Shown: positions 1 through 8,947, counted from the stretch's first letter. The stretch is DNA of 64,000 nt from Desulfitobacterium chlororespirans DSM 11544 (GCF_900143285.1 NZ_FRDN01000006.1:372001-436000); one strand, 5' to 3'. The notes: generated from the sequence alone by a model not told the origin. Program-made: numbers and translations.

Positions 1-567
1 GAATCGGCAGTGTTTGAAGGCGGGAAATGTGTTGCGTCTCTTAGCGACCAGGAAACAAAGGGTTGCCTCTGGCTGGATGACGAGATTGAGAGCCGGATTC
101 TTCACAAGGAAGATGGAGGTCTCAAAGTAACGGCTTGGGTATTGAGCTCTAAGACAAAATATAAGGTGGAAAACATCGAGGGCAACATAGGGATTCGCTT
201 CAATATTAAGGCTGCGGTTTCTATCAATGAAATCCTGGGTAAGGAGGAGCAAGTAGATATCCGCGGTTGGAAGCAATTTATCGAAGAATTAAAGCCTCTA
301 ATGGCGCAGGCGATTCAGGAAGAATGCGAAGCGGCAGTAGCCAAAAGCAGGGAGCAGGGGCTGGATTTTATAGGGATTGGGCGAAAAATTGAAATTAAAA
401 ACCCCAAGTATTGGCGGGAAATCAAAGAGAACTGGCCCCAGGGGATCAAAGATATTCCGGTAGCTTATGATATCAACGTTAAAATTGAACATTCAGGGCT
501 GGCCCGCAACTCACCGGTAAGTCCTCAGGAAAATGGGGCGAAGGGTGGCTCCCATACTCTTCAATAG
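1..567 (+). CDS. Ger(x)C family spore germination protein, C-terminal part
   Basis: This is the C-terminal portion of a GerAC-type lipoprotein of a spore germinant receptor, which would sit at the outer face of the spore inner membrane. The reading frame is open to base 1, so the N-terminus and lipobox lie outside the window; the GTG at 10 is an internal codon rather than a convincing start. Family signs are the late stretch with alternating hydrophobic strands, the Ala/Glu-rich helix around QEECEAAVAKSREQG, then DFIGIGRKIEIKNPKYW, which matches the typical Ger(x)C ending in which a gaD-F-G-G segment precedes a Lys/Trp-rich helix and a final beta strand. Partner A and B subunits are expected upstream and cannot be seen. 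Family assignment is confident; the germinant is unknown. Confidence 0.82.
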   Translation, partial: ESAVFEGGKCVASLSDQETKGCLWLDDEIESRILHKEDGGLKVTAWVLSSKTKYKVENIEGNIGIRFNIKAAVSINEILGKEEQVDIRGWKQFIEELKPLMAQAIQEECEAAVAKSREQGLDFIGIGRKIEIKNPKYWREIKENWPQGIKDIPVAYDINVKIEHSGLARNSPVSPQENGAKGGSHTLQ

Positions 568-634
568 GTGCTTCAATGGAAATATTATGATATAATGATG
601 TGTATTACCTTTGTCAACCCTGGAGGAAAAAAAT

Positions 635-2053
635 GTGTTGAATTTAGGTCATAAATTGCTTCAGTATGAAGCGCAGAAGCTGATTTCCTTTCATACTCCA
701 GGACATAAAGGAAAAGCGGAATTTTTTACGGATTTGCATTTTCCCGATCAGGATCTTACAGAACTGCCGGGCTTGGATATGCTGCACTCCCCCGCGGGGG
801 TGATTGCTCAGGCTCAGGACCGGGCTGCTGCTGTGTATCAAAGTGATGCCAGCTTTTATCTGATCAATGGGGCAACGGTGGGCAACCAAGGGATGTTCAT
901 GGCTTTGGCCGGTACCGGGAAGCGGGGGGAGGACCTGCAGCCGCCTAAGGTTCTGGTGGAGAGGCAGTCCCACCGTTCTGTGTTTTCGGCTTTGGTGTTA
1001 TCGGGATGTGAACCGGAATATATCCCCAGTGTGGTTCATCCGGAGTTCGGGCTGCCCTTGGGACTGAAATCCATCGCTGAAGTGGATTTAGGCGAATTTC
1101 TGGGGGTTCATCTGACCTATCCCGGCTATTATGGGACCTTGCCGGATTTGGAAACGATCGCGGCCCAAAGGGATCGCCAGGCAGCTCAAGTGAGCATTTT
1201 GGTGGATCAGGCTCATGGCTCCCATTATTTGAGCCCGCTCTTCCCCAAAGGAGCTCTGGCTTATGGGGCGGATCTGGTGCTGTGCAGCACCCATAAGACC
1301 TTAAGCGCCTTGACTCAGGCGGCGATGCTTCATGTACAGGGCTCGCGGATACCCTGGTCCGCTATTAAGGAGGCCCTTGAGCTGCTGCAATCTTCCAGCC
1401 CCAGTTATCTCCTGATGGCCTCTTTGGAAAGGGCTGTCGAACATGCTTTGGAAAGCAGGCGCTGGGAGCTGCTTCATGAAGCAGTGCAGGAACTGCATCA
1501 CCGTGTGGGCGGATCCTTGCGGATCTTAAACCCACAGGATGTAGGGACTTACGGGATTGCTGGGCTGGATTGGACGAAGATCATGATCAATACCCAAAGA
1601 CTGGGAGTTGCGGCTCCCCGTTGTGTAGAGCATTTGCGTAAGAGTTATGGAATTGACCCTGAATTATGGGATGACAAAAATATTTTATTTCTGTTAGGCA
1701 TTGGCAATACTCCCGAAGAGGTAGAGATCCTTACCAAGGGTTTATTAAGCTTAGCAAGCCTGAACAAAGATGTTGTGGCATCTCCTGAGGAAATCGTTTG
1801 CGAAATTCCTCTGCCGCCAGCCAGGCTCACTCCCCGCCAAGCCTATTTTGCCCGGAAGCGCAAGCTCCCCCTTGCGGAGAGTGTGGGACACATAGTGGGC
1901 GAGAGCATTTCCCCCTATCCCCCGGGCATTCCTTGGATCGTGATGGGAGAAGAGATGACTCCTGAGATCTTAGAGCTTCTGACCCGGCATAAGGGACGCT
2001 GGCAAGGCTGGGAGGATGCAGGCCAGGGAGTCTGGATCGTCGAGGAGGTTTAA
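635..2053 (+). CDS. Orn/Lys/Arg decarboxylase family protein (YaaO-like)
   Basis: PLP-dependent fold-type I decarboxylase of the ornithine/lysine/arginine group, cytosolic, 472 residues, the short form found beside holB in Firmicutes. Near the N-terminus lies FHTPGHKGK, the family hallmark. The cofactor-binding region DQAHGSHY is followed by CSTHKTLSALTQ, where the Lys after Thr-His is the expected Schiff-base lysine. The C-terminus (PYPPGIPWIVMGE) is also typical. The start is taken as GTG 635: GGAGG at 622-626 lies 8 bases upstream, whereas a TTG at 611 would lie before that ribosome site. In B. subtilis the equivalent gene yaaO also stands close to holB. Substrate (lysine, arginine or ornithine) cannot be decided from sequence alone. 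Confidence 0.9.
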   Translation: MLNLGHKLLQYEAQKLISFHTPGHKGKAEFFTDLHFPDQDLTELPGLDMLHSPAGVIAQAQDRAAAVYQSDASFYLINGATVGNQGMFMALAGTGKRGEDLQPPKVLVERQSHRSVFSALVLSGCEPEYIPSVVHPEFGLPLGLKSIAEVDLGEFLGVHLTYPGYYGTLPDLETIAAQRDRQAAQVSILVDQAHGSHYLSPLFPKGALAYGADLVLCSTHKTLSALTQAAMLHVQGSRIPWSAIKEALELLQSSSPSYLLMASLERAVEHALESRRWELLHEAVQELHHRVGGSLRILNPQDVGTYGIAGLDWTKIMINTQRLGVAAPRCVEHLRKSYGIDPELWDDKNILFLLGIGNTPEEVEILTKGLLSLASLNKDVVASPEEIVCEIPLPPARLTPRQAYFARKRKLPLAESVGHIVGESISPYPPGIPWIVMGEEMTPEILELLTRHKGRWQGWEDAGQGVWIVEEV

Positions 2054-2054
2054 T

Positions 2055-2903
2055 GTGAACATTGCACTTCACCTGATCGAAAAAGCAGCTCAGGAAGGGC
2101 GGCTTGCTCATTTGCTGCTCTTTCACGGAGGGAGTGGCCCGGAGAGACGGAAAGCAGGGCTGGAGATTGCCCGGAGAATCAATTGCACTTCAGGTCAGGA
2201 CGCGCCCTGTGGGCATTGTCTCTCCTGCAAGAAGATTCTTTCCGGGAACCATCCGGATGTGGAGGTAGTCAAGCCTGCCAAGGCATCCATAGGGATCGAG
2301 CAGATTCTGGATTGGCAGGAGCGGGTTTATCGCAAGCATTATGAGGGAAACTATAAAGTCTTTATCCTCGAAGAAGCGGATAAGTTAACGATTCCCGCTG
2401 CCAATGCCTTGCTCAAGGTCATTGAGGAGCCGCCGGAAAGAACCCTGATCGTGCTGAGCGCTCAGAATGCTGAAGTTCTTTTGCCCACTATTCAGAGCAG
2501 GGCCCAGGCGGTTTACTTTCCCTTCCGGGGGGAGGAGGAATGGCTGGAATCCCTTGAAGAGTCCATAGATCCCTGGGAAGCCCGGGAGGCTTTTCGACTG
2601 AGCAGCCATAACCCTGAATTGGCTTATGAGATTCTGACTCTGGGAGTGGAAAAGGTCAAGGAGTGGATTCGTGGGTTTGAACAAGCGGTGGAGGAGGGGG
2701 ATTTTCTTAAACTTTTCCCTCTTTTTCCCGTAGAAAAAAAAGAAGCTGAGCTATATTTGCACATCTTGGCCTTAGGGATAGCTCAAAAACCTCAAGTCAA
2801 TCCCCAGGCTATGCTGGCTGTGGGCAAAGCTATCGAGCAGATTCAAATGCAGGCTAACCCCAGATTGGTGATCGAAGGATTAGCCCTAAAATTATTCCAG
2901 TAA
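2055..2903 (+). CDS. holB: DNA polymerase III delta prime subunit
   Basis: Clamp-loader subunit of the replicative polymerase, about 282 residues. The AAA+ core has a degenerate P-loop (GGSGPERRKA), as expected for the delta prime subunit, which does not hydrolyse ATP. A zinc module follows with Cys44, Cys52, Cys55 and Cys58. The Walker-B/sensor region reads EEADKLTIPAANALLKVIEE, followed by PPERTLIVL and a sensor-like IQSRAQ. The start is GTG 2055, with GAGGAGGT at 2042-2049 just upstream; it begins one base after the preceding stop, so translation is probably coupled. An ATG at 2016 in the same frame lies inside the preceding gene and has no ribosome site. Order holB-yaaT-yabA is that of B. 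subtilis. Confidence 0.93.
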   Translation: MNIALHLIEKAAQEGRLAHLLLFHGGSGPERRKAGLEIARRINCTSGQDAPCGHCLSCKKILSGNHPDVEVVKPAKASIGIEQILDWQERVYRKHYEGNYKVFILEEADKLTIPAANALLKVIEEPPERTLIVLSAQNAEVLLPTIQSRAQAVYFPFRGEEEWLESLEESIDPWEAREAFRLSSHNPELAYEILTLGVEKVKEWIRGFEQAVEEGDFLKLFPLFPVEKKEAELYLHILALGIAQKPQVNPQAMLAVGKAIEQIQMQANPRLVIEGLALKLFQ

Positions 2904-2916
2904 GGAGGGAATCAGA

Positions 2917-3768
2917 ATGGTTGAGGTCGTGGGGGTTCGTTTTAAGCGGGCCGGTAAAATATATTATTTTTCTACAGGGGATCTTGCCCTGAATGCCAAT
3001 GATAAAGTGATCGTGGAAACTGCCCGGGGGGTCGAATATGGAGAGTGTGTCCTGGCACCTCGTCAGGTACCTGAAGCAGATGTGGTCATGCCTTTAAAAC
3101 CGGTGATCCGCAAGGCTACTCCTGAGGATGAGCGGATTGTTGAAGCCAATCGCACCAAGGAGAAGGAAGCTTTTGACATCTGCCTGAAGAAAATAGGGGA
3201 TCATCAGTTGCCGATGAAGCTGGTGGATGTGGAATATACTTTTGACGGGAACAAAATTATTTTTTCCTTTACGGCAGAAGGTCGGGTGGATTTTCGGGAG
3301 CTGGTTAAGGATCTGGCCTCGATCTTTCGGACCCGCATTGAACTTCGCCAGATTGGCGTTCGGGATGAAGCCAAAATGCTGGGAGGTATCGGTTCCTGCG
3401 GCAGAGTGCTGTGCTGCTCCAGCTTTTTAGGAGATTTTGAGCCTGTATCCATTCGCATGGCCAAGGATCAGAAGCTCTCGCTTAATCCCACGAAAATATC
3501 AGGGATTTGCGGACGCCTTATGTGCTGCCTGAAATATGAGAATGGGGCTTATGATGAGTCTCATTGCCGGGAGAATTGTGGAAAGGGATGCCATCAAAGA
3601 GAAGAAGACATCCTGGTTCTCAGCGAGGATTCGGTGCTCAAGGCTTTGGAGGATCAAGAGGTTAAGGGAGAACAACGAGGTCCTGCTGTACCGGCCGCTG
3701 GGAAGGGGCGTCAAGAGGGGCGCCATAAGAAAGGAGAAAAGAACAGAGGAAAGAGTGAGAAGGTATGA
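2917..3768 (+). CDS. ricT: PSP1-domain regulator of sporulation and RNA processing (RicT/YaaT)
   Basis: 283-residue PSP1-domain protein orthologous to B. subtilis YaaT/RicT, a member of the Ric complex that supports RNase Y-dependent mRNA maturation, sporulation, biofilm formation and competence. Visible marks are the N-terminal [13 protein letters not shown], the PSP1 core with [22 protein letters not shown], and the cysteine-rich patches CGRVLCC and [12 protein letters not shown] that bind an iron-sulfur cluster in the Ric complex. The extreme C-terminus (after about residue 255) is a Lys/Arg/Gly-rich tail. ATG 2917 has AAGGAGGG just upstream, 13 bases after holB ends. The gene overlaps yabA by four bases (ATGA), so the two are probably translationally coupled. 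Confidence 0.92.
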   Translation: MVEVVGVRFKRAGKIYYFSTGDLALNANDKVIVETARGVEYGECVLAPRQVPEADVVMPLKPVIRKATPEDERIVEANRTKEKEAFDICLKKIGDHQLPMKLVDVEYTFDGNKIIFSFTAEGRVDFRELVKDLASIFRTRIELRQIGVRDEAKMLGGIGSCGRVLCCSSFLGDFEPVSIRMAKDQKLSLNPTKISGICGRLMCCLKYENGAYDESHCRENCGKGCHQREEDILVLSEDSVLKALEDQEVKGEQRGPAVPAAGKGRQEGRHKKGEKNRGKSEKV

Positions 3769-4076
3769 GTCAATTAACCCAGGCCTTAACGGAAGTGGAG
3801 GAGAAGCTTAACTCTTTGCTGGAAGAAGTGCAGCGTTTGCTGCCCTATGTTAAAAGCCTGGAAGATGAGAATGCCAGGCTGAAGCGTGAGCTATGTGCCC
3901 TGCCTGAGAAAGAAAGGTCGCGGGTCATTGCCAATGCTGAGCATCTTCAGGGCGTTGCCCATGATAATTTGGAACGACTCTATCGGGAAGGGTTCCATGT
4001 TTGTCATCTTCATTTTGGACAGCCTTTAGAGGAGGGGGATTGCCTCTTCTGTATGGGCTTTTTGCGTAAAGATTAA
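3765..4076 (+). CDS. yabA: replication initiation control protein YabA
   Basis: 103-residue negative regulator of DnaA-dependent initiation that bridges DnaA and the sliding clamp. The N-terminal half is a leucine-heptad coiled coil (tetramerisation domain). The C-terminus carries the zinc-binding module CHLHFG ... GDCLFCMGF, with the spacing of the YabA family. It overlaps the end of ricT by four bases. Length and position match B. subtilis. Confidence 0.92.
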   Translation: MSQLTQALTEVEEKLNSLLEEVQRLLPYVKSLEDENARLKRELCALPEKERSRVIANAEHLQGVAHDNLERLYREGFHVCHLHFGQPLEEGDCLFCMGFLRKD

Positions 4077-4081
4077 GTAAG

Positions 4082-4942
4082 ATGGGAGCGGTTCTTTTGG
4101 CTACGGTTCAGAGGGGCACCCTCTATATCTGCGGGACACCCATCGGGAATCTGGGGGATATCACCTTGAGGGCCTTGGAAGTGCTTAAGGGTGTGGATCT
4201 TATCGCGGCGGAGGATACCCGTCATTCCCGCAAGCTCCTGGATCACTTTGGCATTGCCACGCCCCTGACCAGTTATCACGAACATAACGAAAAAGGGAAA
4301 GCCCTGGAACTGGTCAGAAGATTGGAGCAGGGGGAAGCCATCGCCTTAATCTCCGATGCGGGAATGCCGGGGATATCGGATCCGGGTCAGGAAGTGATTC
4401 AGCTATGCCTGGAAAAAGGCATACCCTTGGATGTCTTGCCGGGAGCCAATGCCGGACTGACGGCTTTGCTGCTTTCCGGGATGCCCAATGATCATTTTTT
4501 ATTTCATGGCTTCTTGCCCTCCCAATCCGGTGCCCGCAAGAAAGAATTACAAAATTATGCTCAGCTGCCTTTTACCCAGATTTTCTATGAGGCACCCCAC
4601 CGCTTAGTGGCCACCTTGGAGGACTTATGGGAGGTTTTCGGAGAGCGGGAGACGGCGGTGGTCCGGGAGATTACCAAGCTTCATCAAAGCGTCCATAAGG
4701 GGACGTTGAGCACCCTTATCCATGAATTTAAAGACACTGCCCCCCGCGGGGAAATCTGTGTCCTGACTTCCCCTTATATCCCCGTCCCGCCGACAGGAGG
4801 GGAAGAGGAATGGCGTCAGGAAGTGCAGGAGCTTACTGAGCAGGGGATGAAACCTAATGATGCCATGAAAGTAGTTGCTCAAAAATACGGAGTGAGCAAG
4901 CGTGAGGTTTATCAAGCGGTTCTTTCTCAAAAAAAGGATTAA
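4082..4942 (+). CDS. rsmI: 16S rRNA 2'-O-ribose C1402 methyltransferase RsmI
   Basis: SAM-dependent tetrapyrrole-methylase-fold enzyme that 2'-O-methylates C1402 of 16S rRNA, 286 residues. Motifs are GTPIGNLGDITLRAL near the N-terminus, the AAEDTRHSRKLL segment, SDAGMPGISDPG, and GANAGLTALLLSGMP. It starts five bases after yabA; the ribosome site (TAAGTA) is weak, suggesting coupling. This is the B. subtilis yabC/rsmI position, immediately before abrB, which is on the opposite strand here. Confidence 0.93.
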   Translation: MGAVLLATVQRGTLYICGTPIGNLGDITLRALEVLKGVDLIAAEDTRHSRKLLDHFGIATPLTSYHEHNEKGKALELVRRLEQGEAIALISDAGMPGISDPGQEVIQLCLEKGIPLDVLPGANAGLTALLLSGMPNDHFLFHGFLPSQSGARKKELQNYAQLPFTQIFYEAPHRLVATLEDLWEVFGERETAVVREITKLHQSVHKGTLSTLIHEFKDTAPRGEICVLTSPYIPVPPTGGEEEWRQEVQELTEQGMKPNDAMKVVAQKYGVSKREVYQAVLSQKKD

Positions 4943-5001
4943 ACGAGAGACAATAGCAAGAGGCTTCAAAGAAATATAAAAAAATCTATATAAAAAGAAA
5001 A

Positions 5002-5021
5002 AGAAGGCTTTACGCCTTCTA
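5002..5021 (-). terminator. rho-independent terminator of the AbrB-like gene
   Basis: Read on the minus strand, a GAAGGC/GCCTTC stem with loop GTAAA is followed by a run TTTTTC. It lies about 55 bases downstream of the AbrB-like stop. On the plus strand a shorter T-poor exit follows, so it mainly serves the minus strand while also separating rsmI. Confidence 0.75.
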
Positions 5022-5075
5022 TTATGTAGAATTATAATTTCTAATGAGGTTGCTTCTTTTTGCCTTAGGGTGAAA

Positions 5076-5345
5076 TTAAACAGCTTCGGGCTGGTTGCCT
5101 GATGCAGCTTCGCCCATGGCGGTGGCGCATTCACGGCAGACGTTTTTCCCACGGAAAATTTGAACATCTGTGGCATTATTACAAAATACACAAGCAGGCT
5201 CATATTTTTTGAGAATGATCTTTTCTTGGTCTACATAGATTTCCAGAGCGTCTTTTTCATCGATTCCCAGAGTTCTGCGCAATTCGATAGGTAATACCAC
5301 CCGACCCAGTTCGTCTACTTTTCTCACTATACCAGTTGATTTCAT
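5076..5345 (-). CDS. abrB: AbrB/SpoVT-family transition-state regulator
   Basis: 89-residue DNA-binding protein with an N-terminal SpoVT/AbrB swapped-hairpin domain (residues about 1-50): MKSTGIVRKVDELGRVVLP then IELRRTLGI and ALEIYVD. The C-terminal part carries CVFCNN and CREC pairs, a small zinc-ribbon-like extension common in clostridial AbrB homologues. The Arg-rich DNA contact residues (RKVDELGR, RRTLG) are intact. AGAGGAGG lies six bases before the start. In B. subtilis abrB sits at this same position between yabC and metG, also opposite in strand. A sigma-A-type promoter is visible upstream. Confidence 0.93.
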   Translation of the reverse strand: MKSTGIVRKVDELGRVVLPIELRRTLGIDEKDALEIYVDQEKIILKKYEPACVFCNNATDVQIFRGKNVCRECATAMGEAASGNQPEAV

Positions 5346-5393
5346 TATTAGTCCTCCTCTAAACTACATCTTTCGACACAATGTTACACCCTT

Positions 5394-5422
5394 ATGATAC
5401 CAATCGTACCATTTAAAGTCAA
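5394..5422 (-). promoter_or_regulatory. sigma-A promoter of the AbrB-like gene
   Basis: On the minus strand TTGACT (5422-5417), a 17-base spacer, and TATCAT (5399-5394) match the sigma-A consensus at five of six positions in each box. The transcript would start about 45 bases before the coding start. Confidence 0.75.
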
Positions 5423-5494
5423 CGGTTTTTTGTAAGAAAAATGGAATTTTTTTCAGGAATATTTCTCATGCTAACGAAAAGCGATTTCGGGTCG

Positions 5495-5674
5495 CGTGGC
5501 TTTACGCACAACGCGTACTCCATAGCTCTGGGGCTGGTCCACTCGCTTTCTTAACAGCTCCGCCAAACCCCGCTGCTTTCTGCATGTTAACCGGTGGCTC
5601 CGCTACGTTAAGAAAGCCTCGTTGACCTAACCGCCCCTCCGCTAAATCCGTACGCTTTTGTGCGCAAAGCCACG
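5495..5674. repeat. 180-base structured module closed by a 24-base inverted repeat
   Basis: The left arm at 5495-5518 begins CGTGGCTTT and ends GCGTAC. The right arm at 5650-5674 is its near-perfect reverse complement (one substitution and one extra base). Nested inside is a perfect 11-base pair, GCTTTCTTAAC at 5545-5555 with GTTAAGAAAGC at 5607-5617. Two concentric long arms that can fold over 180 bases suggest a structured RNA or a mobile non-coding repeat. Function unknown; no known RNA family was recognised. Confidence 0.65.
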
Positions 5675-5778
5675 TCTTGCGGGTCTCTTTCAGCTTTTCT
5701 TGGGGGGGGCTGAGGACTTTTGTGAAGAATTTCTGGGGTCAGTTTTGGGGTTCTTCTTCAGCGCCTTTCATAGGGTAG

Positions 5779-5805
5779 CCGACCCTGCCGCTCAAGCGGC
5801 GTCGG
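5779..5805. repeat. compact two-stem hairpin
   Basis: CCGAC (5779-5783) pairs with GTCGG (5801-5805), and inside it CCGCT (5788-5792) pairs with AGCGG (5795-5799) around a CA turn. There is no T-run, so it is unlikely to be an intrinsic terminator. It sits between the two larger modules. Confidence 0.5.
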
Positions 5806-5884
5806 TAAAGACGGAAAAAGCAACTCGGGCCAGGTCCTTACGTTTCCCGCAACGCCCGTTTACTCAAACCCGAAAAGCAGCCCA

Positions 5885-6092
5885 AGGATTTTGATTTACG
5901 TTAGGGAGCGAATTTAAGCGAGCGGAAACAAAACTTCGCGAAAAGCACGGAGCGGAGAAAGGTTGGAAACAGGACGTTTCCAACCGGCTATGAGGCAGGA
6001 GCCGATTTAGCCGGGGACCTTTCGGAGCGGAGAGCTTGAGCGTTAGTTTTGTCCGCGCAGCTTATGGAGCGACCGGTGTAAATCAAAATCCT
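5885..6092. repeat. 208-base structured module closed by a perfect 15-base inverted repeat
   Basis: AGGATTTTGATTTAC at 5885-5899 is exactly reverse-complementary to 6078-6092. Inside is a perfect 10-base hairpin, GGTTGGAAAC (5961-5970) with GTTTCCAACC (5976-5985) and loop AGGAC. A looser pairing is possible between GCGGAAACAAAAC near 5922 and GTTTTGTCCGC near 6046. The motif CGGAGCGGAGA occurs twice (near 5948 and 6024). This architecture resembles a multi-stem non-coding RNA but matches none that I recognise. Confidence 0.65.
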
Positions 6093-6245
6093 GGAGAATT
6101 AACTTTCGGCTTAGACTTTGTGCAGAAACTTTTTACCCAGCCTTGTTTGCAGGACCCCCTCCCGGATGATACTATTAATAACCAGGACAAGCCGCAAGCA
6201 GAACAGACCGCAGCGGCCCCCTCCTGAAAGAGAGGAAGGTTAACA

Positions 6246-8189
6246 TTGAAATACTATATTACGACACCGATTTTTTACCCCAATGCCAGCCCCCACATTG
6301 GGACGGCTTATACCACGGTAGCTGCTGACGCCTTTGCCCGCTACCACCGGCTGAAAGGGCATGATGTGTACTTTCTGACCGGTACCGATGAGAATGCGCA
6401 GAAGATTGTACGCACGGCTGAAAGCCAGGGCATGGAGCCTTTAGCTTATGTGGACGGGGTGGTGGAGCGGTTCAAAGCTCTGTGGGAGGAGCTGGATATC
6501 TCCTATGATGATTTTATCCGCACCACAGAAGAACGTCACCATGAGGTGGTCAAAAGGATTTTTACCAAGCTCTATGAGCAGGGGGATATTTATAAATCAG
6601 AGTATGAAGGCTGGTATTGTACGCCCTGTGAAACCTTCTGGACGGAAAATAAGCTCATCGACGGCAAATGCCCGAATCCGGATTGTGGACGGGATGTGGA
6701 ATTGCTTAAAGAAGAAAGCTATTTTTTCAGGCTTTCTAAATATCAGGATGCACTTTTACGCTATATCAAGGATCATCCGGACTTTATTCAGCCTGCTTCC
6801 CGCCGCAATGAGATGGTTAAATTTATTGAGGGGGGCTTGGAGGATCTTTGTGTTTCCCGCACCACTTTCCAATGGGGAATTCAGGTTCCTTTTAATCCTA
6901 AGCATGTGGTCTATGTCTGGCTGGATGCCCTGATTAACTATATTTCCGCTTTGGGCTATCCCGACGGGGAGTTGTATCGACGCTATTGGCCGGCGGAAGT
7001 TCACCTGATGGGCAAGGATATTGTCCGCTTCCATGCCGTGATTTGGCCGATTATTTTAATGGCCTTGGATGTTCCCCTGCCCAAAGTGGTCTACGGCCAT
7101 GGCTGGTACCTCAGCAAAGAAGGGGGCAAAATTTCCAAGTCCCGGGGCAATGTTCAGGATTCCTTTGAGTTGATCCGGCGTTATGGCTCCGATGCTATTC
7201 GTTACTTCCTGCTTAGGGAAATGCAGGTGGGAACCGATGGGGCTTATTCAGAAGACTCCTTGGTGGAACGGTTAAACAGTGACTTGGCCAATGACTTGGG
7301 GAACTTCGTGTCCCGCAGTCTGGCGATGATCGTCAAATATCGGGGCGGTGTGATACCTAAGGCCGCCGAACCCACAGAGCTTGAAGCAGAGCTTAGAGCT
7401 TTGGGGCAGGAGGTCGTTGCCAAGGTGGAAGAGCGGCTGGAAGCTCATGATCCGGCAGGGGCTCTGGAAAACCTTTGGCGTCTGGTCTCCCGCATGAATA
7501 AATATGTGGATGAAACCGCTCCCTGGACCCTGGCCAAGCAAGAGGGGCAGCAGGCTCGTCTGGACACGGTACTCCATACCTTTGCTGAGGCTATCCGCAT
7601 TCTGGGTATCCTTTGCGCACCCTTTATGCCTAAGCTTACCGGGAAGATGTTCCGGCAATGCGGCATCAGTGCAGAGCTGCTCACCTGGGAAGCTGCCAAA
7701 AAGTGGGATGTCCTGGGGGAAGGGATCCAAGTGCAGCGGGGAGAGGCGTTGTTCCCCCGTATTGATCTGGCACAATTCAGTGTTGAAGAGGAGAAAGCAT
7801 CTGTGAACGAAATCAAGGAAACTCCGGAAGTTGAAGATAATAAAGTGGAATTTGAGCCGATTAAGGAAGAAATCAGCATCGATGATTTTGCCAAAATCGA
7901 TCTGCGGGTGGCTAAGGTCCTCCACGCGGAAAAAGTAGAGAAAACCGATAAGCTTTTAAAACTGGAAATCGAGGTGGCCGGCAAACCCCGCACCATCGTC
8001 TCGGGAATTGCTCAGCATTATGCGCCGGAAGAGCTGGTAGGCAAGCATGTGATCATCGTCGCCAACTTAAAGCCGGCAAAATTGCGGGGAATCACTTCGG
8101 AAGGGATGATCCTGGCGGCTTCTCATGAAGGAGTTCTGGAAGTCCTGGTCCTGGATAAGGAACTTCCGGCAGGAGCACGAGTCAAATGA
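6246..8189 (+). CDS. metG: methionyl-tRNA synthetase
   Basis: Charges initiator and elongator tRNA-Met, cytosolic, 647 residues. The class I signature HIGT is at residues 17-20 and the KMSKS equivalent KISKS at 295-299. The zinc knuckle reads CTPCETFW ... CPNPDCGRD. After a Glu-rich linker near residue 530 the C-terminal tRNA-binding domain (OB fold, DFAKIDLRVAKV) forms the dimerising arm found in Bacillus-type enzymes. The start is TTG 6246, preceded by AGAGGAAGG; no ATG start fits the family N-terminus KYYITTPIFYPN. The stop overlaps tatD by four bases. Confidence 0.96.
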   Translation: MKYYITTPIFYPNASPHIGTAYTTVAADAFARYHRLKGHDVYFLTGTDENAQKIVRTAESQGMEPLAYVDGVVERFKALWEELDISYDDFIRTTEERHHEVVKRIFTKLYEQGDIYKSEYEGWYCTPCETFWTENKLIDGKCPNPDCGRDVELLKEESYFFRLSKYQDALLRYIKDHPDFIQPASRRNEMVKFIEGGLEDLCVSRTTFQWGIQVPFNPKHVVYVWLDALINYISALGYPDGELYRRYWPAEVHLMGKDIVRFHAVIWPIILMALDVPLPKVVYGHGWYLSKEGGKISKSRGNVQDSFELIRRYGSDAIRYFLLREMQVGTDGAYSEDSLVERLNSDLANDLGNFVSRSLAMIVKYRGGVIPKAAEPTELEAELRALGQEVVAKVEERLEAHDPAGALENLWRLVSRMNKYVDETAPWTLAKQEGQQARLDTVLHTFAEAIRILGILCAPFMPKLTGKMFRQCGISAELLTWEAAKKWDVLGEGIQVQRGEALFPRIDLAQFSVEEEKASVNEIKETPEVEDNKVEFEPIKEEISIDDFAKIDLRVAKVLHAEKVEKTDKLLKLEIEVAGKPRTIVSGIAQHYAPEELVGKHVIIVANLKPAKLRGITSEGMILAASHEGVLEVLVLDKELPAGARVK

Positions 8190-8947
8190 TCTGGGATACA
8201 CATGCCCATCTGGATGATCCCCGCTATCAAGGGGATTTCCAGGGGGTTCTGGACAATATGGCCCGGGCTCACATCACCAGGGTCACTAATGTAGGCTATG
8301 ACCTGCCTTCCTCAGAACGCTCGGTTCGTTTGGCCCATCACCATGATGCCATTTATGCCGCCGTGGGGGTTCATCCCCATGATGCCCAGGGAGCGACCGA
8401 GGAAACCTGGGAGCGTTTGGCCCAGCTGGCTCGGGAAGATAAGGTGATCGCCTGGGGAGAAATCGGACTGGATTATTATCGGGATCTCTCTCCCCGCAAA
8501 ATTCAGCAGGAGGTGTTTATCCGCCAGATTGAACTGGCGGATCAAGCAGGACTCCCCATCATTATCCACAATCGGGATGCCCATCAGGATCTTTTAGAGA
8601 TCGTGAAGGCCCATACTCCGAAAAAGGGCGGGGTGTTTCACTGCTATTCGGGATCCTGGGAAATGGCTAAGCTCATCCTTAACTTAGGATTTTATATCTC
8701 CTTTGCTGGACCGCTTACCTTTAAAAATGCCCGGCATACGGTGGAAGTGGCTGAGAAAGTCCCTCTGGACCGTTTCCTGGTGGAGACGGATTCTCCCTAT
8801 CTTACTCCGGAGCCTTACCGCGGCAAGCGCAACGAACCGGCTTATGTGCGGCAGGTGGTGGAGCGGTTCGGGACCATCCGGGGACTGGAGGCTGAGGAGG
8901 CGGCAAGGCTGGCTTTTGAGAATGGGAATAGGTTATTTGGGCTGTAA
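8186..8947 (+). CDS. TatD family metal-dependent hydrolase
   Basis: 253-residue TIM-barrel deoxyribonuclease-type hydrolase equivalent to B. subtilis YabD. Metal ligands are visible in order: DTHAHLD at the N-terminus, GEIGLDYY, IIHNRDAH, FHCYSGS and ETDSPYLTPEPYRG. Coupled to metG by an ATGA overlap, as in many Firmicutes. The physiological substrate in this group is not settled; 3'-5' nuclease activity is known for TatD relatives. Confidence 0.93.
   Translation: MIWDTHAHLDDPRYQGDFQGVLDNMARAHITRVTNVGYDLPSSERSVRLAHHHDAIYAAVGVHPHDAQGATEETWERLAQLAREDKVIAWGEIGLDYYRDLSPRKIQQEVFIRQIELADQAGLPIIIHNRDAHQDLLEIVKAHTPKKGGVFHCYSGSWEMAKLILNLGFYISFAGPLTFKNARHTVEVAEKVPLDRFLVETDSPYLTPEPYRGKRNEPAYVRQVVERFGTIRGLEAEEAARLAFENGNRLFGL

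Larger units (their letters stand above)
5423..6245. other. 823-base non-coding block before metG, rich in inverted repeats
   Basis: No credible gene is visible between the abrB promoter and metG. Open frames at 5658-5894 and 6036-6227 have no ribosome sites and no protein-like composition. The block contains three nested inverted-repeat modules, listed separately, and ends with an unstructured purine-rich leader carrying the metG ribosome site. T-box and S-box consensus motifs were looked for ahead of metG and not found. Confidence 0.7.

Noticed and set aside
5658-5894. Open frame of 78 codons inside the structured block
   Set aside because: No ribosome site, odd composition, and it runs across hairpin arms; the block is better explained as non-coding.
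5465-6245. T-box, S-box or integron attC site before metG
   Set aside because: The T-box GGTGGNACC core and S-box motifs are absent. The GTTA/TAAC ends of the inner repeat recall attC core sites, but there is no integrase and the geometry is wrong.
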